A DNA stretch of 64,000 nt from Lachnospiraceae bacterium (GTDB lineage: Bacteria; Bacillota; Clostridia; Lachnospirales; Lachnospiraceae), in the NCBI GenBank assembly GCA_020860755.1, contig JAJBTQ010000020.1, positions 74,842-138,841 of the forward strand, given 5' to 3'. Under the pieces are notes generated by a model. The model did no database searches, was not told where the DNA came from, and saw only the letters and a program-made list of their open reading frames with translations. Of the stretch, positions 7,932-17,860 are shown piece after piece. The translations under genes were made by a program, and so were the position numbers. Every line of letters begins with the position of its first letter. Positions within the stretch are counted from its first letter, which is position 1.

Positions 7932-8615
7932 ATGACAGAAATTAAGAGACTTTCCCTGGTGGATCAGGTTTATGAAAAGCTCAGGGAACAAATTGTGACG
8001 CTCAAAATTCCGTTCGGAAGTAAGCTGAATGTCAGCAGGCTGCAGGAGGAATACGGTGTGAGCTCCACACCGGTTCGGGAGGCGATGAACCGTCTGTTAA
8101 ATGACGGGCTGATCGAGTTTGAGAACAATGTCGGCGCGCGGGTCATCGACCTCACGGAGGACGATGTCAGGCAGATCCAGGAGCTGTCCTTCGGCTATGA
8201 GATGCTTGCGGCGCGAAATGCACTCCGCAACGGGGACATTGATAAGATGGCAGGGGAGATTGAGCAGTTTATAGAGAAATACCGCAAATCTACGAATGTC
8301 GTGGAGAGTTGTCGGTGTATTCAGGATATCTTACACGTATTCTATCAGAATTCCGACAATGAGATGCTGCTCGAGAAGGTGACATCCCTAAACGGGCTGG
8401 ATGATATTTTACATTCACTGTTCGCGATCCCGCGCGAACAGGGCGGGAGTGGCGGCCAGTACCACTCAGGCATCATCTATTTTGAGCAGATCCATGAGGC
8501 TGTGAAGGAAAAAGACTTTGCCAGGATCTGCGATGCGCTGGAGGCGCATAAGCTCTGGTCAAGGGAGTACATCGTAAAGAATCTGGAAACTGTCAAAAAA
8601 AAGCTGGCATCGTGA
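7932..8615 (+). CDS. GntR-family transcriptional regulator (FadR/FCD type)
   Basis: A 227-residue DNA-binding regulator. A winged helix at about 8-74 carries the GntR signature VSSTPVREAMNRLL. An alpha-helical FCD-like effector domain fills the rest, although the metal-binding Asp/His set typical of FCD is not all evident. FadR-type regulators bind small organic acids. Placement directly after the SDR-HCDH-BKACE operon suggests that it controls that operon in response to its substrate. It has its own promoter and ends before a strong terminator. GGAGG lies about 12 bases before the ATG. Confidence 0.9.
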   Translation: MTEIKRLSLVDQVYEKLREQIVTLKIPFGSKLNVSRLQEEYGVSSTPVREAMNRLLNDGLIEFENNVGARVIDLTEDDVRQIQELSFGYEMLAARNALRNGDIDKMAGEIEQFIEKYRKSTNVVESCRCIQDILHVFYQNSDNEMLLEKVTSLNGLDDILHSLFAIPREQGGSGGQYHSGIIYFEQIHEAVKEKDFARICDALEAHKLWSREYIVKNLETVKKKLAS

Positions 8616-8669
8616 CAGAGAGTTTGGCTTCCAGAAGATGGAAACCGATATTTTTGGACCGGCAATAAA

Positions 8670-8699
8670 AACTGCCCATCGCTGTGGGCAGTTTTTTCT
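8670..8699. terminator. Terminator between the GntR and HxlR genes
   Basis: AACTGCCCA (8670-8678) pairs with TGGGCAGTT (8685-8693), followed by a T run. An A run on the left side makes it usable for the converging - strand gene as well. Confidence 0.92.
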
Positions 8700-8737
8700 T
8701 GGCTTGTATTTCGTGCAGAATGTGGTGCAGATGCGGA

Positions 8738-9160
8738 TCAGGAAGTCTCTTCATTTTTCTTTTCCATATATTGATCCATGATATCTTTGAGCTGATCCGT
8801 ATATTTGAGCTCGGTATGTACCTTGAACGCATCCGGATCAATGGGAAGACCCAGCTCATTCATGCGCCGGATGCTCCACACATAGAGAATGTCCAGGGCC
8901 GGGATCAGATCTTCGCCGAGAGGAGTCAGGATATATTCCACCTTCAAAGGGATCGTGTTGTACTGGATCCTCTCCACAAGACCGTCTTTGGCCAGCTCCT
9001 TTAACTGTTGGCTGAGCACCTTTTCACTCACGCCCAGGGTCTTTTTCGTCTCGTTAAAGCGGATCTTTCCGTAGTGGTGAATGTGATGCAGGATCGTCAT
9101 TTTCCATTTGCCGGATATACAACTTGTGACAAAGTGATACGCGTTTACAGTTTCAGCCAT
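8738..9160 (-). CDS. HxlR-family transcriptional regulator
   Basis: A 140-residue winged-helix regulator of the HxlR/MarR-like type. The family pattern is visible: SGKWKMTILHHI, then F-N-E-T-K-K-T-L-GVSEKVLSQQLKEL as the recognition helix region, and the wing VEYILTPLG. The start at 9160 is preferred over the ATG at 9187 because GAGGAGG lies 8 bases upstream of it, while the upstream ATG has no ribosome site. HxlR proteins sense aldehydes, thiols or redox stress. The upstream region shares an 11-base motif with the SDR operon, which suggests it controls that operon as well as itself. Confidence 0.9.
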   Translation of the reverse strand: MAETVNAYHFVTSCISGKWKMTILHHIHHYGKIRFNETKKTLGVSEKVLSQQLKELAKDGLVERIQYNTIPLKVEYILTPLGEDLIPALDILYVWSIRRMNELGLPIDPDAFKVHTELKYTDQLKDIMDQYMEKKNEETS

Positions 9161-9187
9161 CTCCTGGGCCTCCTCGATTCGAAACAT

Positions 9188-9260
9188 TTATCAGGGTAGT
9201 TACTATATTATCAGGGACTGATAAAAAGGTTATTAAGTATCATAATGGTAACTTAATTAC
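9188..9260. promoter_or_regulatory. Operator region upstream of the HxlR gene
   Basis: Two elements are visible. TTATCAG-GGA-CTGATAA (9208-9224) is a perfect palindrome, and TTATCAGGG occurs again at 9188-9196. Further out, GTTATTAAGTA (9229-9239) faces AACTTAATTAC (9250-9260) as an imperfect inverted repeat with centres two helical turns apart. The second pair contains the GGTAACTTAAT motif also found at 4609. Confidence 0.55.
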
Positions 9261-9318
9261 ATATTGTAACAGATGCCTTTTCTTTTTGCAATGCCGTAGG
9301 TGGAAATCGGAAAAAAAT

Positions 9319-9347
9319 TTGTGAATTTATTCCATCTATGGTATAGT
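9319..9347 (+). promoter_or_regulatory. Promoter of punA
   Basis: TTGTGA (9319-9324) and TATAGT (9342-9347) are spaced by 17 bp, about 40 bases before the start codon. Confidence 0.65.
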
Positions 9348-9385
9348 ACTATTTTAGGGTAGCATGCCCGAAGGAGGATGTTTCG

Positions 9386-10216
9386 ATGAGTGAAGTGGCT
9401 CAAACACTGAACGCATGTCTTGCCAGTGTGCGGGGAAAAACTGATTTTCACCCGGAGATCGCCCTGATTTTGGGATCCGGGTTGGGAAACTATGCCCAGA
9501 CCGTCCGCGTGGAGTGCGAGATCGATTACCACGACATCGAAGGTTTCCCGGTTTCAACCGTGGTCGGCCACAAGGGAAAGTTTCTCTTTGGCTTCGTGGA
9601 AGAGGTTCCGGTGGTGATCATGCAGGGAAGAGTTCACTATTACGAGGGATACTCCATGACGGATGTCGTGCTTCCGACACGGCTTATGGGTATGCTTGGA
9701 GCCCGCATTTTGTTTTTGACCAACGCGGCAGGCGGCATACAGGACGGTATGCAGGGAGGGGATCTCATGCTGATCACGGATCAGATCTCCAGCTTTGTCC
9801 CGTCTCCTCTTATCGGACCGAATGTGGACGAACTGGGAACACGCTTTCCGGACATGAGCCATATCTACGATGAGGAGCTGCAAAACGCGGTGCGGCAGGC
9901 AGCCCGGTCCCTTTCAATTGACTTAAAGGAGGGCGTGTATGCACAGTTTGCCGGACCGAACTATGAGTCTCCGGCAGAGGTCCGCATGGCGAAGATGCTC
10001 GGCGCGGATGCAGTCGGCATGAGCACGGCCTGCGAGGCCATCGCCGCCGTACATATGGGCATGAGAGTGTGTGGGATCTCCTGTATCTCCAACCTGGCGG
10101 CAGGGCTTTCGAAGCATACTCTGTCCCACCGGGAAGTTCAGGAAACGGCGGACCGTGTGGCAGAGATGTTTCAGCAGCTCGTCACGGAGAGCATACGCAG
10201 AATGAAGACAGAATGA
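9386..10216 (+). CDS. punA: Purine-nucleoside phosphorylase
   Basis: This enzyme splits purine nucleosides such as inosine and guanosine with phosphate, giving the base and ribose 1-phosphate. The 276-residue protein is of the trimeric NP-II type: phosphate loop GSGLG at 31-35, STVVGHKGKF, the FLTNAAGG segment, and the base-binding region GPNYESPAEVRMAK followed by DAVGMSTACE. GAAGGAGG lies 8 bases before the ATG. The last four bases overlap the start of an amidohydrolase gene, so the two are translationally coupled in a purine salvage unit. deoB, whose product uses the ribose phosphate, lies 6.5 kb downstream. Confidence 0.95.
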   Translation: MSEVAQTLNACLASVRGKTDFHPEIALILGSGLGNYAQTVRVECEIDYHDIEGFPVSTVVGHKGKFLFGFVEEVPVVIMQGRVHYYEGYSMTDVVLPTRLMGMLGARILFLTNAAGGIQDGMQGGDLMLITDQISSFVPSPLIGPNVDELGTRFPDMSHIYDEELQNAVRQAARSLSIDLKEGVYAQFAGPNYESPAEVRMAKMLGADAVGMSTACEAIAAVHMGMRVCGISCISNLAAGLSKHTLSHREVQETADRVAEMFQQLVTESIRRMKTE

Positions 10217-11523
10217 ACATTCGATTTTACAATGCGAAGATATTAACTTTAGATGCGAGCGAAGCCTTCCGGATCATCGAGGGTGAGCTGTGGGTGATCG
10301 GCGACCGGATCGCCTATGTGGGAGACGCCTCCGAGCCTGTCCGGATCCTGGCCGATCTCGGTCTTGAGATGGTGATGTGGGAGCGCGAGATGGACTGTGA
10401 GGGCAATCTCATCATGCCCGGGTTTAAGAATGCGCATGCTCATACGTATATGACATTCCTGCGCTCATTCGCGGATGACCTTCCGCTTCAGGAGTGGCTG
10501 TATCAGATGTGCTTTCCGATGGAGGAGAAGCTGACGGAGGAAAACATCCGTCCCTTTGAGATCATCGGGATCATGGAATACGTAAGCGGCGGCATCACGA
10601 GCGCCTTTGACATGTGTTATTTCCCGCAGGTCTATGCCGGAGTGGCGGATGCATGCGGATTTCGCGCTGTCCAGGTATCCGGGGTCAACAGCTTTGGCGG
10701 CAGCATCGAAGCCGTTGAAGATAATTATCTGAAAGTCAACGAGATCAGCGACCTGACATCCTTTTTCATCGGGTTTCATGCGGAGTACACGACGAAGCCT
10801 GAGCTGATGGAAGGGATCGCCGGGCTGGCGCATAAATATAAGTCTCCCGTGTATATGCACAATTCAGAGACCGCGAAAGAGACGAAGGAGTGCATAGAGA
10901 GGTACGGGAAGACGCCGACGCAGCTCACGGACGAGATGGGCATGTATGAGTACGGCGGAGGCGGGTTCCACTGTATTTACTGTGATGAGGAGGACATCCG
11001 GATCTTCCGGGAGAGGGGTTTGAGCGCGGTCACCTGTCCCGCTTCGAATCTCAAGCTGGCCAGCGGGATCATGCCGCTTAAGCGCTTTTACGATGCGGGG
11101 ATCAACTTAGCGATCGGTACGGATGGAGCGGCGAGCAACAATGCTCTTGATATGTGGAGGGAGATGTTTTTAGCCTCCACATTAACGAAGGTCACGGAGC
11201 ACGATGCAGCAGGCATCGGGGCGGACCACATTCTTTACATGGCGACGACCGGCGGAGCAAAGGCGATGGGCCTTACCGACTGTGACCGGCTGGAAGCCGG
11301 GAAAAAGGCGGACCTGATCCTGATCGATCTTGCGCAGCCCAACATGCAGCCGGAGAACAATCTGATCAAAAATCTGGTCTACAGCGGAAACAGAGAAAAT
11401 GTGCTGCTCACAATGGTGGACGGCCGGATCCTGTATGAAGACCGGATGTTTGCCATCGGGGCCGAACCGGACGATGTCTACCGGGAAGCGAACGAGATCA
11501 TCCGGCTTATGCGGCAGGAGTGA
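10213..11523 (+). CDS. Amidohydrolase, MTA/SAH deaminase or guanine deaminase-like
   Basis: A 436-residue metal-dependent hydrolase of the amidohydrolase-1 family. The metal-binding HxH is His75/His77 in NAHAHTYMTF. Further family segments are GFHAEYT, YMHNSET and GTDGAASNNALDMW, the last close to that of 5-methylthioadenosine/S-adenosylhomocysteine deaminase (MtaD). The ATG overlaps the punA stop in ATGA, so coupling to a nucleoside phosphorylase is strong. The likely reaction is removal of an amino group from an adenine or guanine nucleoside or base. Which purine is used cannot be read from sequence alone. Confidence 0.88.
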   Translation: MNIRFYNAKILTLDASEAFRIIEGELWVIGDRIAYVGDASEPVRILADLGLEMVMWEREMDCEGNLIMPGFKNAHAHTYMTFLRSFADDLPLQEWLYQMCFPMEEKLTEENIRPFEIIGIMEYVSGGITSAFDMCYFPQVYAGVADACGFRAVQVSGVNSFGGSIEAVEDNYLKVNEISDLTSFFIGFHAEYTTKPELMEGIAGLAHKYKSPVYMHNSETAKETKECIERYGKTPTQLTDEMGMYEYGGGGFHCIYCDEEDIRIFRERGLSAVTCPASNLKLASGIMPLKRFYDAGINLAIGTDGAASNNALDMWREMFLASTLTKVTEHDAAGIGADHILYMATTGGAKAMGLTDCDRLEAGKKADLILIDLAQPNMQPENNLIKNLVYSGNRENVLLTMVDGRILYEDRMFAIGAEPDDVYREANEIIRLMRQE

Positions 11524-11583
11524 ACGGATATCCCGGAATCGACCGGGGCACGCGAAAGCAGCTTCACATAACAGGAGACTGGA

Positions 11584-12069
11584 ATGAGCGAGACCAAAGT
11601 GACGATCTACACTGACGGTGCTGCCCGGGGCAACCCGGAGGGACCGGGCGGATACGGCGTGATCCTTCAGTACATCGATGCAAATGGAGAGATGCATGAG
11701 AGGGAACTGAGCGCCGGATATAAAAAGACGACAAACAATCGGATGGAGCTGATGGCTGCCATTGCGGGGCTTGAAGCTTTGGTGAAGCCCTGCCGGGTGG
11801 AACTCTACTCCGATTCCAAATATCTGACAGATGCATTTAATCAACACTGGGTCGAGGGATGGCTGCAGCGAGGATGGCACAAAGCGGACAAATCTCCGGT
11901 TAAGAATGTAGATCTCTGGAAGCGCCTTTTGGCAGCCATGGAACCGCATCAGGTGCAGTTTCAGTGGGTCCGGGGACACGACGGACATCCCGAAAACGAG
12001 CGCTGCGACCTGCTTGCCACTCAGGCGGCAGACGGGGACGATTTGATGGAGGACAAGGAAGAACTATGA
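11584..12069 (+). CDS. rnhA: Ribonuclease HI
   Basis: RNase HI degrades the RNA strand of RNA-DNA hybrids. All four catalytic carboxylates are visible: Asp11 in [10 protein letters not shown], Glu55 in NNRMELMA, Asp77 in YSDSKY and Asp142 in NERCDLLA, plus the flexible-loop His in [10 protein letters not shown]. At 161 residues it has the basic handle region (W-L-Q-R-G-W-H-K) and an acidic tail. CAGGAGACTGGA lies just before the ATG. Its stop overlaps the ClC gene start. A second, unrelated RNase H (rnhB) is at 54692. Confidence 0.96.
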   Translation: MSETKVTIYTDGAARGNPEGPGGYGVILQYIDANGEMHERELSAGYKKTTNNRMELMAAIAGLEALVKPCRVELYSDSKYLTDAFNQHWVEGWLQRGWHKADKSPVKNVDLWKRLLAAMEPHQVQFQWVRGHDGHPENERCDLLATQAADGDDLMEDKEEL

Positions 12070-13607
12070 CTCGAAAACGACATCGACATCTCGGCTTCAT
12101 TATGTTATGGTTTGCCCTTATCACGGGCTGTATCATTGGCGCTTTGACCTGGCTGTATTTAAAAGCGTCCAATGTAGGGGTCACACTGGTCTGGCAGACA
12201 ATCGGAAGCCATTTTCCGACGGCAGTCTACACAGTGATCGTCTGTGTGATCGGCGGCGTGATCATTGGATTCTATCATAAAAAGTTTGGCCCATATCCGG
12301 AAAATATGGGGACTGCCGTAAGAAGGGTAATGCAGGATCGAGCCTATCCTTACTGGGAAATGCCGATGGCGATCGTGGCAGCGCTGCTGTCTATCTTATT
12401 CGGCGGTGCAGTCGGACCGGAAGCGGGATTGGTCTGTATCCTGTTAAGCCTCTGTTTCTGGGCAAAGGATGAGTTCGGCCTGGCCCGTGAGAATCTGCAG
12501 ACCTACGCGGAAAATGATCCCGGCGTGGGTGGGTTCAGGCTGCTTGGCAGGAGCCTGAAGGGATTGGTCCCGCCCAAGGGCGGCCACATCGTATATGATG
12601 TGGGCAAGGTAGAGTGGTCCACAAGGCTGAAGGTCGGCTGCGGCTTGATAGCTGCCCTGGGTGGCTTATATATCTATGTTCTGTTTAATTACCTGATGGG
12701 AAGAGCTTTTACGCTGCCGCACATTGACGGCGGGACTGTGGCTGCCAAGGACCGGCTGGCTATGATCCTGCTGCTTGTCGTAGGAATCGCGGCGGGGTAT
12801 CTGTATCTGGTCCTGCGCAAACTGATCTCCAAGGCCTTTGATTTTCTCAAGAGCAAGGATGTGCATGTTTTGAATTCTGTTCTCGGCGGCCTGATCCTGG
12901 GGCTGATCGGAGGGCAGATCCCGCTGACCATGTTCTCCGGATGTGCTGATATCCAGACGATCCAAAACGGATATATGAATTCCCTGCCGTATATGCTTAT
13001 CATAGTCGGTGTGCTGAAACTATTCCTGACGAATGTCTGTATCGAGTCCGAGTGGAGAGGCGGGCACTTCTTCCCGCTTTTGTTCGCCGGGCTCAGCATC
13101 GGATACGGATTTGCAGGTGTCCTGGGCACAAACGCGATCTTAAGTGTTGTGGTGGTGACGGGGGCTCTCCTCGGCACAGTTTTGCAGCAGCCGCTCGGTG
13201 CATTGGTGCTGGCTATGATCTTCTTCCCGCTCCAACAGCTGGGCTGGATGATCATCGCTACGTTTGTTGCCGGCTGTATTCCGGTTCCGGCAACGCTTCG
13301 GATGCATCCGGACAGCAAAGCGTTTATTCCGGATATGAAAGAGCGCATTGAAAAAAGGCTGCAAACAGCGCGCGGTGAGACGGATGTGCTGGAGGAGATG
13401 GCTGATATAGTCCGGACGGAAGAGTCCGCCACACCGGACGACCCGGAAGATAAAGAGCAGATCGCTGCGGCAATCGAAGCGAATAAGGCACAGAAGGCAG
13501 CAAAGAAGGCAGAAAAGAAGGCAGAAAAGAAGGATGTCACGATAAACGAAGCTGAGAAGACGGAGGAGACCGCCGCGACGAGTGAAACCGAGAAGACGGA
13601 GGAGTAA
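12066..13607 (+). CDS. ClC-type chloride channel/transporter
   Basis: A 513-residue ClC-family membrane protein with about ten hydrophobic segments. The conserved anion-site motif reads [10 protein letters not shown] at 113-122 (family GxxxGxEGP-like), and R-G-G-H-F-F-P-L appears near residue 325. The sequence around the first motif is shifted from the canonical GREGP, so whether it is a channel or a proton-coupled exchanger is uncertain. No CBS domains follow. Instead the last 70 or so residues are a charged Lys/Ala/Glu-rich tail with repeated AEKKAEKK and TEETAA units. The ATG overlaps the rnhA stop. The ribosome site of alaS lies in its last codons. Confidence 0.88.
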   Translation: MTRKRHRHLGFIMLWFALITGCIIGALTWLYLKASNVGVTLVWQTIGSHFPTAVYTVIVCVIGGVIIGFYHKKFGPYPENMGTAVRRVMQDRAYPYWEMPMAIVAALLSILFGGAVGPEAGLVCILLSLCFWAKDEFGLARENLQTYAENDPGVGGFRLLGRSLKGLVPPKGGHIVYDVGKVEWSTRLKVGCGLIAALGGLYIYVLFNYLMGRAFTLPHIDGGTVAAKDRLAMILLLVVGIAAGYLYLVLRKLISKAFDFLKSKDVHVLNSVLGGLILGLIGGQIPLTMFSGCADIQTIQNGYMNSLPYMLIIVGVLKLFLTNVCIESEWRGGHFFPLLFAGLSIGYGFAGVLGTNAILSVVVVTGALLGTVLQQPLGALVLAMIFFPLQQLGWMIIATFVAGCIPVPATLRMHPDSKAFIPDMKERIEKRLQTARGETDVLEEMADIVRTEESATPDDPEDKEQIAAAIEANKAQKAAKKAEKKAEKKDVTINEAEKTEETAATSETEKTEE

Positions 13608-13609
13608 GT

Positions 13610-16285
13610 ATGAAGTCTTACGGAGTGAATGAACTGCGAAAACTGTTTCTTGAATTTTTTGAGAGTAAAGGCCATCTTGTGCTGAAAAGCTATTCTCTGA
13701 TCCCTCACAATGACAACAGTCTGCTTTTGATCAATGCCGGCATGGCTCCGTTAAAGCCCTATTTTACCGGGGCGGAGATTCCGCCGAAGACCCGGGTCGC
13801 GACCTGTCAAAAGTGCATCCGCACCGGAGATATCGAAAACGTGGGCAAGACGGCACGCCACCTGACGTTCTTTGAGATGCTCGGAAATTTTTCCTTCGGA
13901 GATTATTTTAAACAGGAATCCATCAAATGGTCCTGGGAATTTTTGACAGAGACGCTCGGACTGGATCCGGAGCGTTTGTATCCCTCTATCTTTGGGGAGG
14001 ATGAGGAAGCCTTTGAGATCTGGACAAAGGACGTGGGGATTCCTCCGGAAAGAGTTGCCCGGTTCTACCGGGATCCGGAGACGGGTGAGTGTGACAACTT
14101 CTGGGAGCACGGCGCAGGCCCCTGCGGACCCTGTTCCGAGATCTACTATGACAGAGGAGAGGAATACGGCTGCGGTTCGCCGGACTGCAAAGTGGGCTGC
14201 GACTGTGACCGATACATGGAAGTGTGGAACAATGTCTTTACCCAGTTTGACGGGGATGGCAAGGGCCACTATGAGGATCTTGAGAACAAAAACATCGATA
14301 CCGGCATGGGTTTGGAGCGGCTTGCCGTTGTCATGCAGGAAGCGGATTCCGTCTTTGATATCGACACGATGCGTGCGATCCGGGACAGAGTGTGCGCACT
14401 CTCCGGAAAGTCCTACGGGAAAGAGGAGGCAGACGATATCTCCATCCGCGTGATCACAGACCACATCCGCTCCGCGACGTTCATGGTTTCCGACGGGATT
14501 TTGCCCTCCAATGAGGGAAGAGGCTATGTGCTTAGGCGTATCATCCGGCGTGCGGCCCGTCACGGCAAGATGCTGGGTATCGAGGGAGCCTTTCTCGCGG
14601 ACGTTGCCGCGACTGTGATCTCTGAGAGCAGTGACGGCTATCCGGAGCTCACCGAGAAGAACGACTTTATCTTAAAAGTCCTGACCCAGGAAGAGGAGCG
14701 CTTTGCGCGCACGCTGGATCAGGGGCTTTTGATCCTCGGCGAGATGGAGGAAGAGATGACGAAAAGCGGGGAGACGGTGCTCTCCGGCGAGAACGCGTTC
14801 CGCTTATATGACACCTACGGATTCCCGGTGGATCTTACCGCCGAGATCCTGCAGGAAAACGGTTTTTCTTATGATGACGACGGATTCCGGGCTGCGATGG
14901 AGCGTCAGCGGCAGCAGGCGAGAGCAGCGCGGAAGACGACAGACTATACGGGACATGAGGCGACGGTATACGATGAGATCGATCCGTCCATCACCACTGA
15001 GTTTACCGGATATGACAGATTAACCGACCAGGGAACGGCAAAAGTGCTGGTAAAGCTGTCCTCCGAGGCGGATGAGACGGCCCTTGTGGATGCTCTTGTC
15101 GACGGAGACGAGGGAACGATCGTCACGGATGTGACGCCGTTTTATGCCACCCGCGGAGGCCAGATGGGAGATCAGGGCGTGATCTCCACGGCGGACGGAA
15201 CGTTTCAGGTGACGGACACGATTCCCCTGGCAGGCGGGCGCGTGGGCCATATCGGGAACGTGACGTTTGGCATGATCCGATCCGGTGAAACGGTCTCCTT
15301 AGAGGTGGACGAGACACGCCGTGCCGCGACATGCCGCAATCACTCGGCGACCCATCTGCTCCAGAAGGCCCTGCGCGATGTGCTCGGCACTCACGTGGAA
15401 CAGGCCGGTTCCTATCAGGACGCAGACCGGACGAGGTTTGACTTCTCCCATTTCCAGGCGATGACGCCCGAGGAGCTGGATGAAGTGGAGCGGATCGTCA
15501 ATGAGCGGATCGCGGAGGGAATCCCGGTTGAGACCGAGGTGATGAGCGTCGAGGATGCCAGGAAGACCGGTGCGATGGCTCTGTTTGGAGAAAAGTACGG
15601 CGATGAAGTCCGCGTGGTATCCATGGGCGATTTTTCAAAAGAGCTCTGCGGGGGAACCCATGTGGGGAACACCGCGGATATCGCGGCGTTCAAGATCCTC
15701 TCCGAAAACGGGATCGCTGCCGGTGTCCGCCGGGTGGAAGCCCTGACAGGAAGCAACGTGATCGACTACTACAGACATCTGGAGGAAGAATTAAACGAGG
15801 CGGCACAGGCGGCCAAGGCGGCTCCCGCGGAACTGGCGGATAAGATCACGCGCATGCAGGCAGAGATCAAGTCCCTGCAGTCTGAAAATGAGTCGTTAAA
15901 GAGCCGGATCGCGCAGTCCTCCATGGGAGATGTGATGGATGAAGTCATCGACGTTGACGGCGTAAAGCTTTTGGCAGTCAGCGTGCCGGATGTTGATATG
16001 AATGGGCTTCGCGAGCTCGGAGATCAGTTAAAAGAAAAGCTCGGTGAGGGGGTCGTGCTCCTTGCAAGCGCTGTGGACGGAAAAGTGAGCCTTGTCGCCA
16101 TGGCGACAGATGAAGCCATGAAGCGGGGAGCCCACGCAGGCAACCTGATCAAAGCCGTGGCGTCCAAAGTCGGCGGAGGCGGAGGCGGCCGTCCGAACAT
16201 GGCGCAGGCAGGAGGAAAGGATCCATCCGGGATCCCGGATGCCATCGCCGCGGCAAAAGACGTGCTGGCCGAACAGATCGGATAG
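13610..16285 (+). CDS. alaS: Alanine--tRNA ligase
   Basis: The 891-residue class II synthetase charges tRNA-Ala with alanine. The N-terminal catalytic core starts MKSYGVNELRKLFLEFF and contains motif 2 around F-F-E-M-L-G-N-F-S-F-G-D-Y-F. The editing domain has the zinc-binding pattern HSATHLLQKALR and CGGTHVGNT. The C-terminal C-Ala domain ends with the Gly-rich GGGGGGRPNMAQAGG. Domains and length are normal. GGAGGAGTAAGT lies just before the ATG inside the end of the preceding ClC gene. No T-box leader is visible. Confidence 0.98.
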   Translation: MKSYGVNELRKLFLEFFESKGHLVLKSYSLIPHNDNSLLLINAGMAPLKPYFTGAEIPPKTRVATCQKCIRTGDIENVGKTARHLTFFEMLGNFSFGDYFKQESIKWSWEFLTETLGLDPERLYPSIFGEDEEAFEIWTKDVGIPPERVARFYRDPETGECDNFWEHGAGPCGPCSEIYYDRGEEYGCGSPDCKVGCDCDRYMEVWNNVFTQFDGDGKGHYEDLENKNIDTGMGLERLAVVMQEADSVFDIDTMRAIRDRVCALSGKSYGKEEADDISIRVITDHIRSATFMVSDGILPSNEGRGYVLRRIIRRAARHGKMLGIEGAFLADVAATVISESSDGYPELTEKNDFILKVLTQEEERFARTLDQGLLILGEMEEEMTKSGETVLSGENAFRLYDTYGFPVDLTAEILQENGFSYDDDGFRAAMERQRQQARAARKTTDYTGHEATVYDEIDPSITTEFTGYDRLTDQGTAKVLVKLSSEADETALVDALVDGDEGTIVTDVTPFYATRGGQMGDQGVISTADGTFQVTDTIPLAGGRVGHIGNVTFGMIRSGETVSLEVDETRRAATCRNHSATHLLQKALRDVLGTHVEQAGSYQDADRTRFDFSHFQAMTPEELDEVERIVNERIAEGIPVETEVMSVEDARKTGAMALFGEKYGDEVRVVSMGDFSKELCGGTHVGNTADIAAFKILSENGIAAGVRRVEALTGSNVIDYYRHLEEELNEAAQAAKAAPAELADKITRMQAEIKSLQSENESLKSRIAQSSMGDVMDEVIDVDGVKLLAVSVPDVDMNGLRELGDQLKEKLGEGVVLLASAVDGKVSLVAMATDEAMKRGAHAGNLIKAVASKVGGGGGGRPNMAQAGGKDPSGIPDAIAAAKDVLAEQIG

Positions 16286-16318
16286 AGCGAAAAAGCTTGC
16301 CATTTCAATCAAAAAGGC

Positions 16319-16346
16319 TTGACGTGACCGCAAACCGTGATATAAT
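16319..16346 (+). promoter_or_regulatory. Promoter of rpsU
   Basis: TTGACG (16319-16324) and TATAAT (16341-16346) are separated by 16 bp in the alaS-rpsU gap. Confidence 0.8.
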
Positions 16347-16424
16347 TACTAATGGTGCCACGGAGTAATACCCATACAGTTGAGCACTAAAAATAAACAG
16401 CTGGAGGGGAGGTTAGAGCAGGAT

Positions 16425-16601
16425 ATGCCAAATGTAGTTGTTAGAGAGAATGAGAGCTTGGACAGCGCACTGCGCAGATTTAAGAGGAATTGCGCCAAGG
16501 CCGGGATTCAGCAGGAGATTCGCAAGAGAGAGCACTATGAGAAGCCCAGCGTGAGACGCAAGAAGAAATCCGAGGCAGCGAGAAAACGCAAATATAACTA
16601 A
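16425..16601 (+). CDS. rpsU: 30S ribosomal protein S21
   Basis: The 58-residue small-subunit protein S21. The sequence [21 protein letters not shown] is typical, and a very basic C-terminus ([15 protein letters not shown]) contacts 16S rRNA. The start at 16425 agrees with family length and follows GGGGAGG by 12 bases. It has its own promoter and terminator, so it is a single-gene unit. Confidence 0.97.
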   Translation: MPNVVVRENESLDSALRRFKRNCAKAGIQQEIRKREHYEKPSVRRKKKSEAARKRKYN

Positions 16602-16611
16602 AATGGAAACG

Positions 16612-16642
16612 AAGACCTGTCGCGTTTGCGGCAGGTCTTTTT
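16612..16642 (+). terminator. rpsU terminator
   Basis: AAGACCTGTC (16612-16621) pairs with GGCAGGTCTT (16630-16639) with one G-U pair, followed by T residues. Confidence 0.88.
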
Positions 16643-16663
16643 AAGGATAAGGAGAAGGGTGAG

Positions 16664-17821
16664 ATGAAACGGATCATTTTGATCGTATTGGACAGCTTCG
16701 GCATCGGAGAGATGCCTGACGCGGCGGACTACAAAGATGAGGGGAGCGACACCTTGGGGGCTGTGGCGAAAAGCCCCTGTTTTTCTATGCCGAACATGAC
16801 AAAAATGGGACTGTTTGACATAGACGGCGTGACAGCGGGAAACGGAACGGATCATCCGACGGGAGCATATGCCCGTATGACGGAGGCTTCTGCCGGGAAA
16901 GACACCACGATCGGACACTGGGAGATCGCGGGGATGATCTCCAAAAAGCCGTTTCCGGTCTTCCCGAACGGTTTTCCGGATGAGATCATCCGGCGCTTTG
17001 AGCAGGAGACCGGTCGAAAGGTGCTCTGCAACAAGCCCTATTCCGGAACGGAAGTCATACAGGTCTACGGAGAGGAGCACATGCGCACCGGCGCACTGAT
17101 CGTTTACACATCCGCGGATTCCGTGTTTCAGATCGCCGCGCATGAGGACATCGTGCCGGTGGAGGAGCTCTATCATTACTGCGAGATTGCCAGAGCGATG
17201 CTGGTGGGAGACTGCGGTGTAGGCCGTGTGATCGCGCGGCCGTTTATCGGCGAGCCGGGCAGCTTTACCCGCACGAGCCGCAGACATGACTTTTCGCTTC
17301 AGCCTCCGCAGGAGACCATGCTCGACCAGTTAAAGGAGGCCGGGTATGATGTCCTGGCCGTCGGGAAGATCAACGATATCTTTGCCGGAAAGGGCATCAC
17401 GGAGTTTGTGCGGACCTCCGGGAACGAGGAGGGGATTCAGCGGACACTCGAATACATGGACCGGGACTTTGAGGGCCTGTGTTTTGTTAATCTCGTTGAT
17501 TTTGACATGCTCTACGGACATAGAAACGACGTGGACGGCTATGCGAAGGCGCTTGCCTATTTTGATGAGAAGCTGCCGGAGATCACAGCGAAGCTGCGTC
17601 CGGACGATATTCTGATGATCACGGCGGATCACGGCTGTGATCCCGCGACCCCGTCTACGGATCACTCCAGAGAGTACACCCCGCTTATTGCATACGGGGA
17701 TCCCGTACCGGCGGGAGAGAACCTGGGGACGCGGCGGACCTTTGCGGACATCGGGGCTACGGTCCTTGCGTATTTCGGGATTCCGCTGCACATCGACGGG
17801 GAGACACTGTTTGAATTTTAG
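16664..17821 (+). CDS. deoB: Phosphopentomutase
   Basis: DeoB interconverts ribose 1-phosphate and ribose 5-phosphate (and the deoxy forms), linking nucleoside breakdown to central metabolism. The 385-residue alkaline phosphatase-fold protein shows the metal-binding Asp10 in [15 protein letters not shown], the phospho-acceptor region [10 protein letters not shown] near residue 81, and ITADHGCDP with DHSREYTPL at the C-terminal metal site. GGAGAAGGGTGAG precedes the ATG. It completes the purine salvage route started by punA at 9386. Confidence 0.97.
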   Translation: MKRIILIVLDSFGIGEMPDAADYKDEGSDTLGAVAKSPCFSMPNMTKMGLFDIDGVTAGNGTDHPTGAYARMTEASAGKDTTIGHWEIAGMISKKPFPVFPNGFPDEIIRRFEQETGRKVLCNKPYSGTEVIQVYGEEHMRTGALIVYTSADSVFQIAAHEDIVPVEELYHYCEIARAMLVGDCGVGRVIARPFIGEPGSFTRTSRRHDFSLQPPQETMLDQLKEAGYDVLAVGKINDIFAGKGITEFVRTSGNEEGIQRTLEYMDRDFEGLCFVNLVDFDMLYGHRNDVDGYAKALAYFDEKLPEITAKLRPDDILMITADHGCDPATPSTDHSREYTPLIAYGDPVPAGENLGTRRTFADIGATVLAYFGIPLHIDGETLFEF

Positions 17822-17860
17822 AGAAGCAAAGCCCGCGCGGCCGATCGGAGAATTGTTGTT

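Noticed and set aside
9161..9187. Upstream ATG of the HxlR gene at 9187
   Set aside because: It has no ribosome site, while GAGGAGG stands at the right distance from the ATG at 9160.
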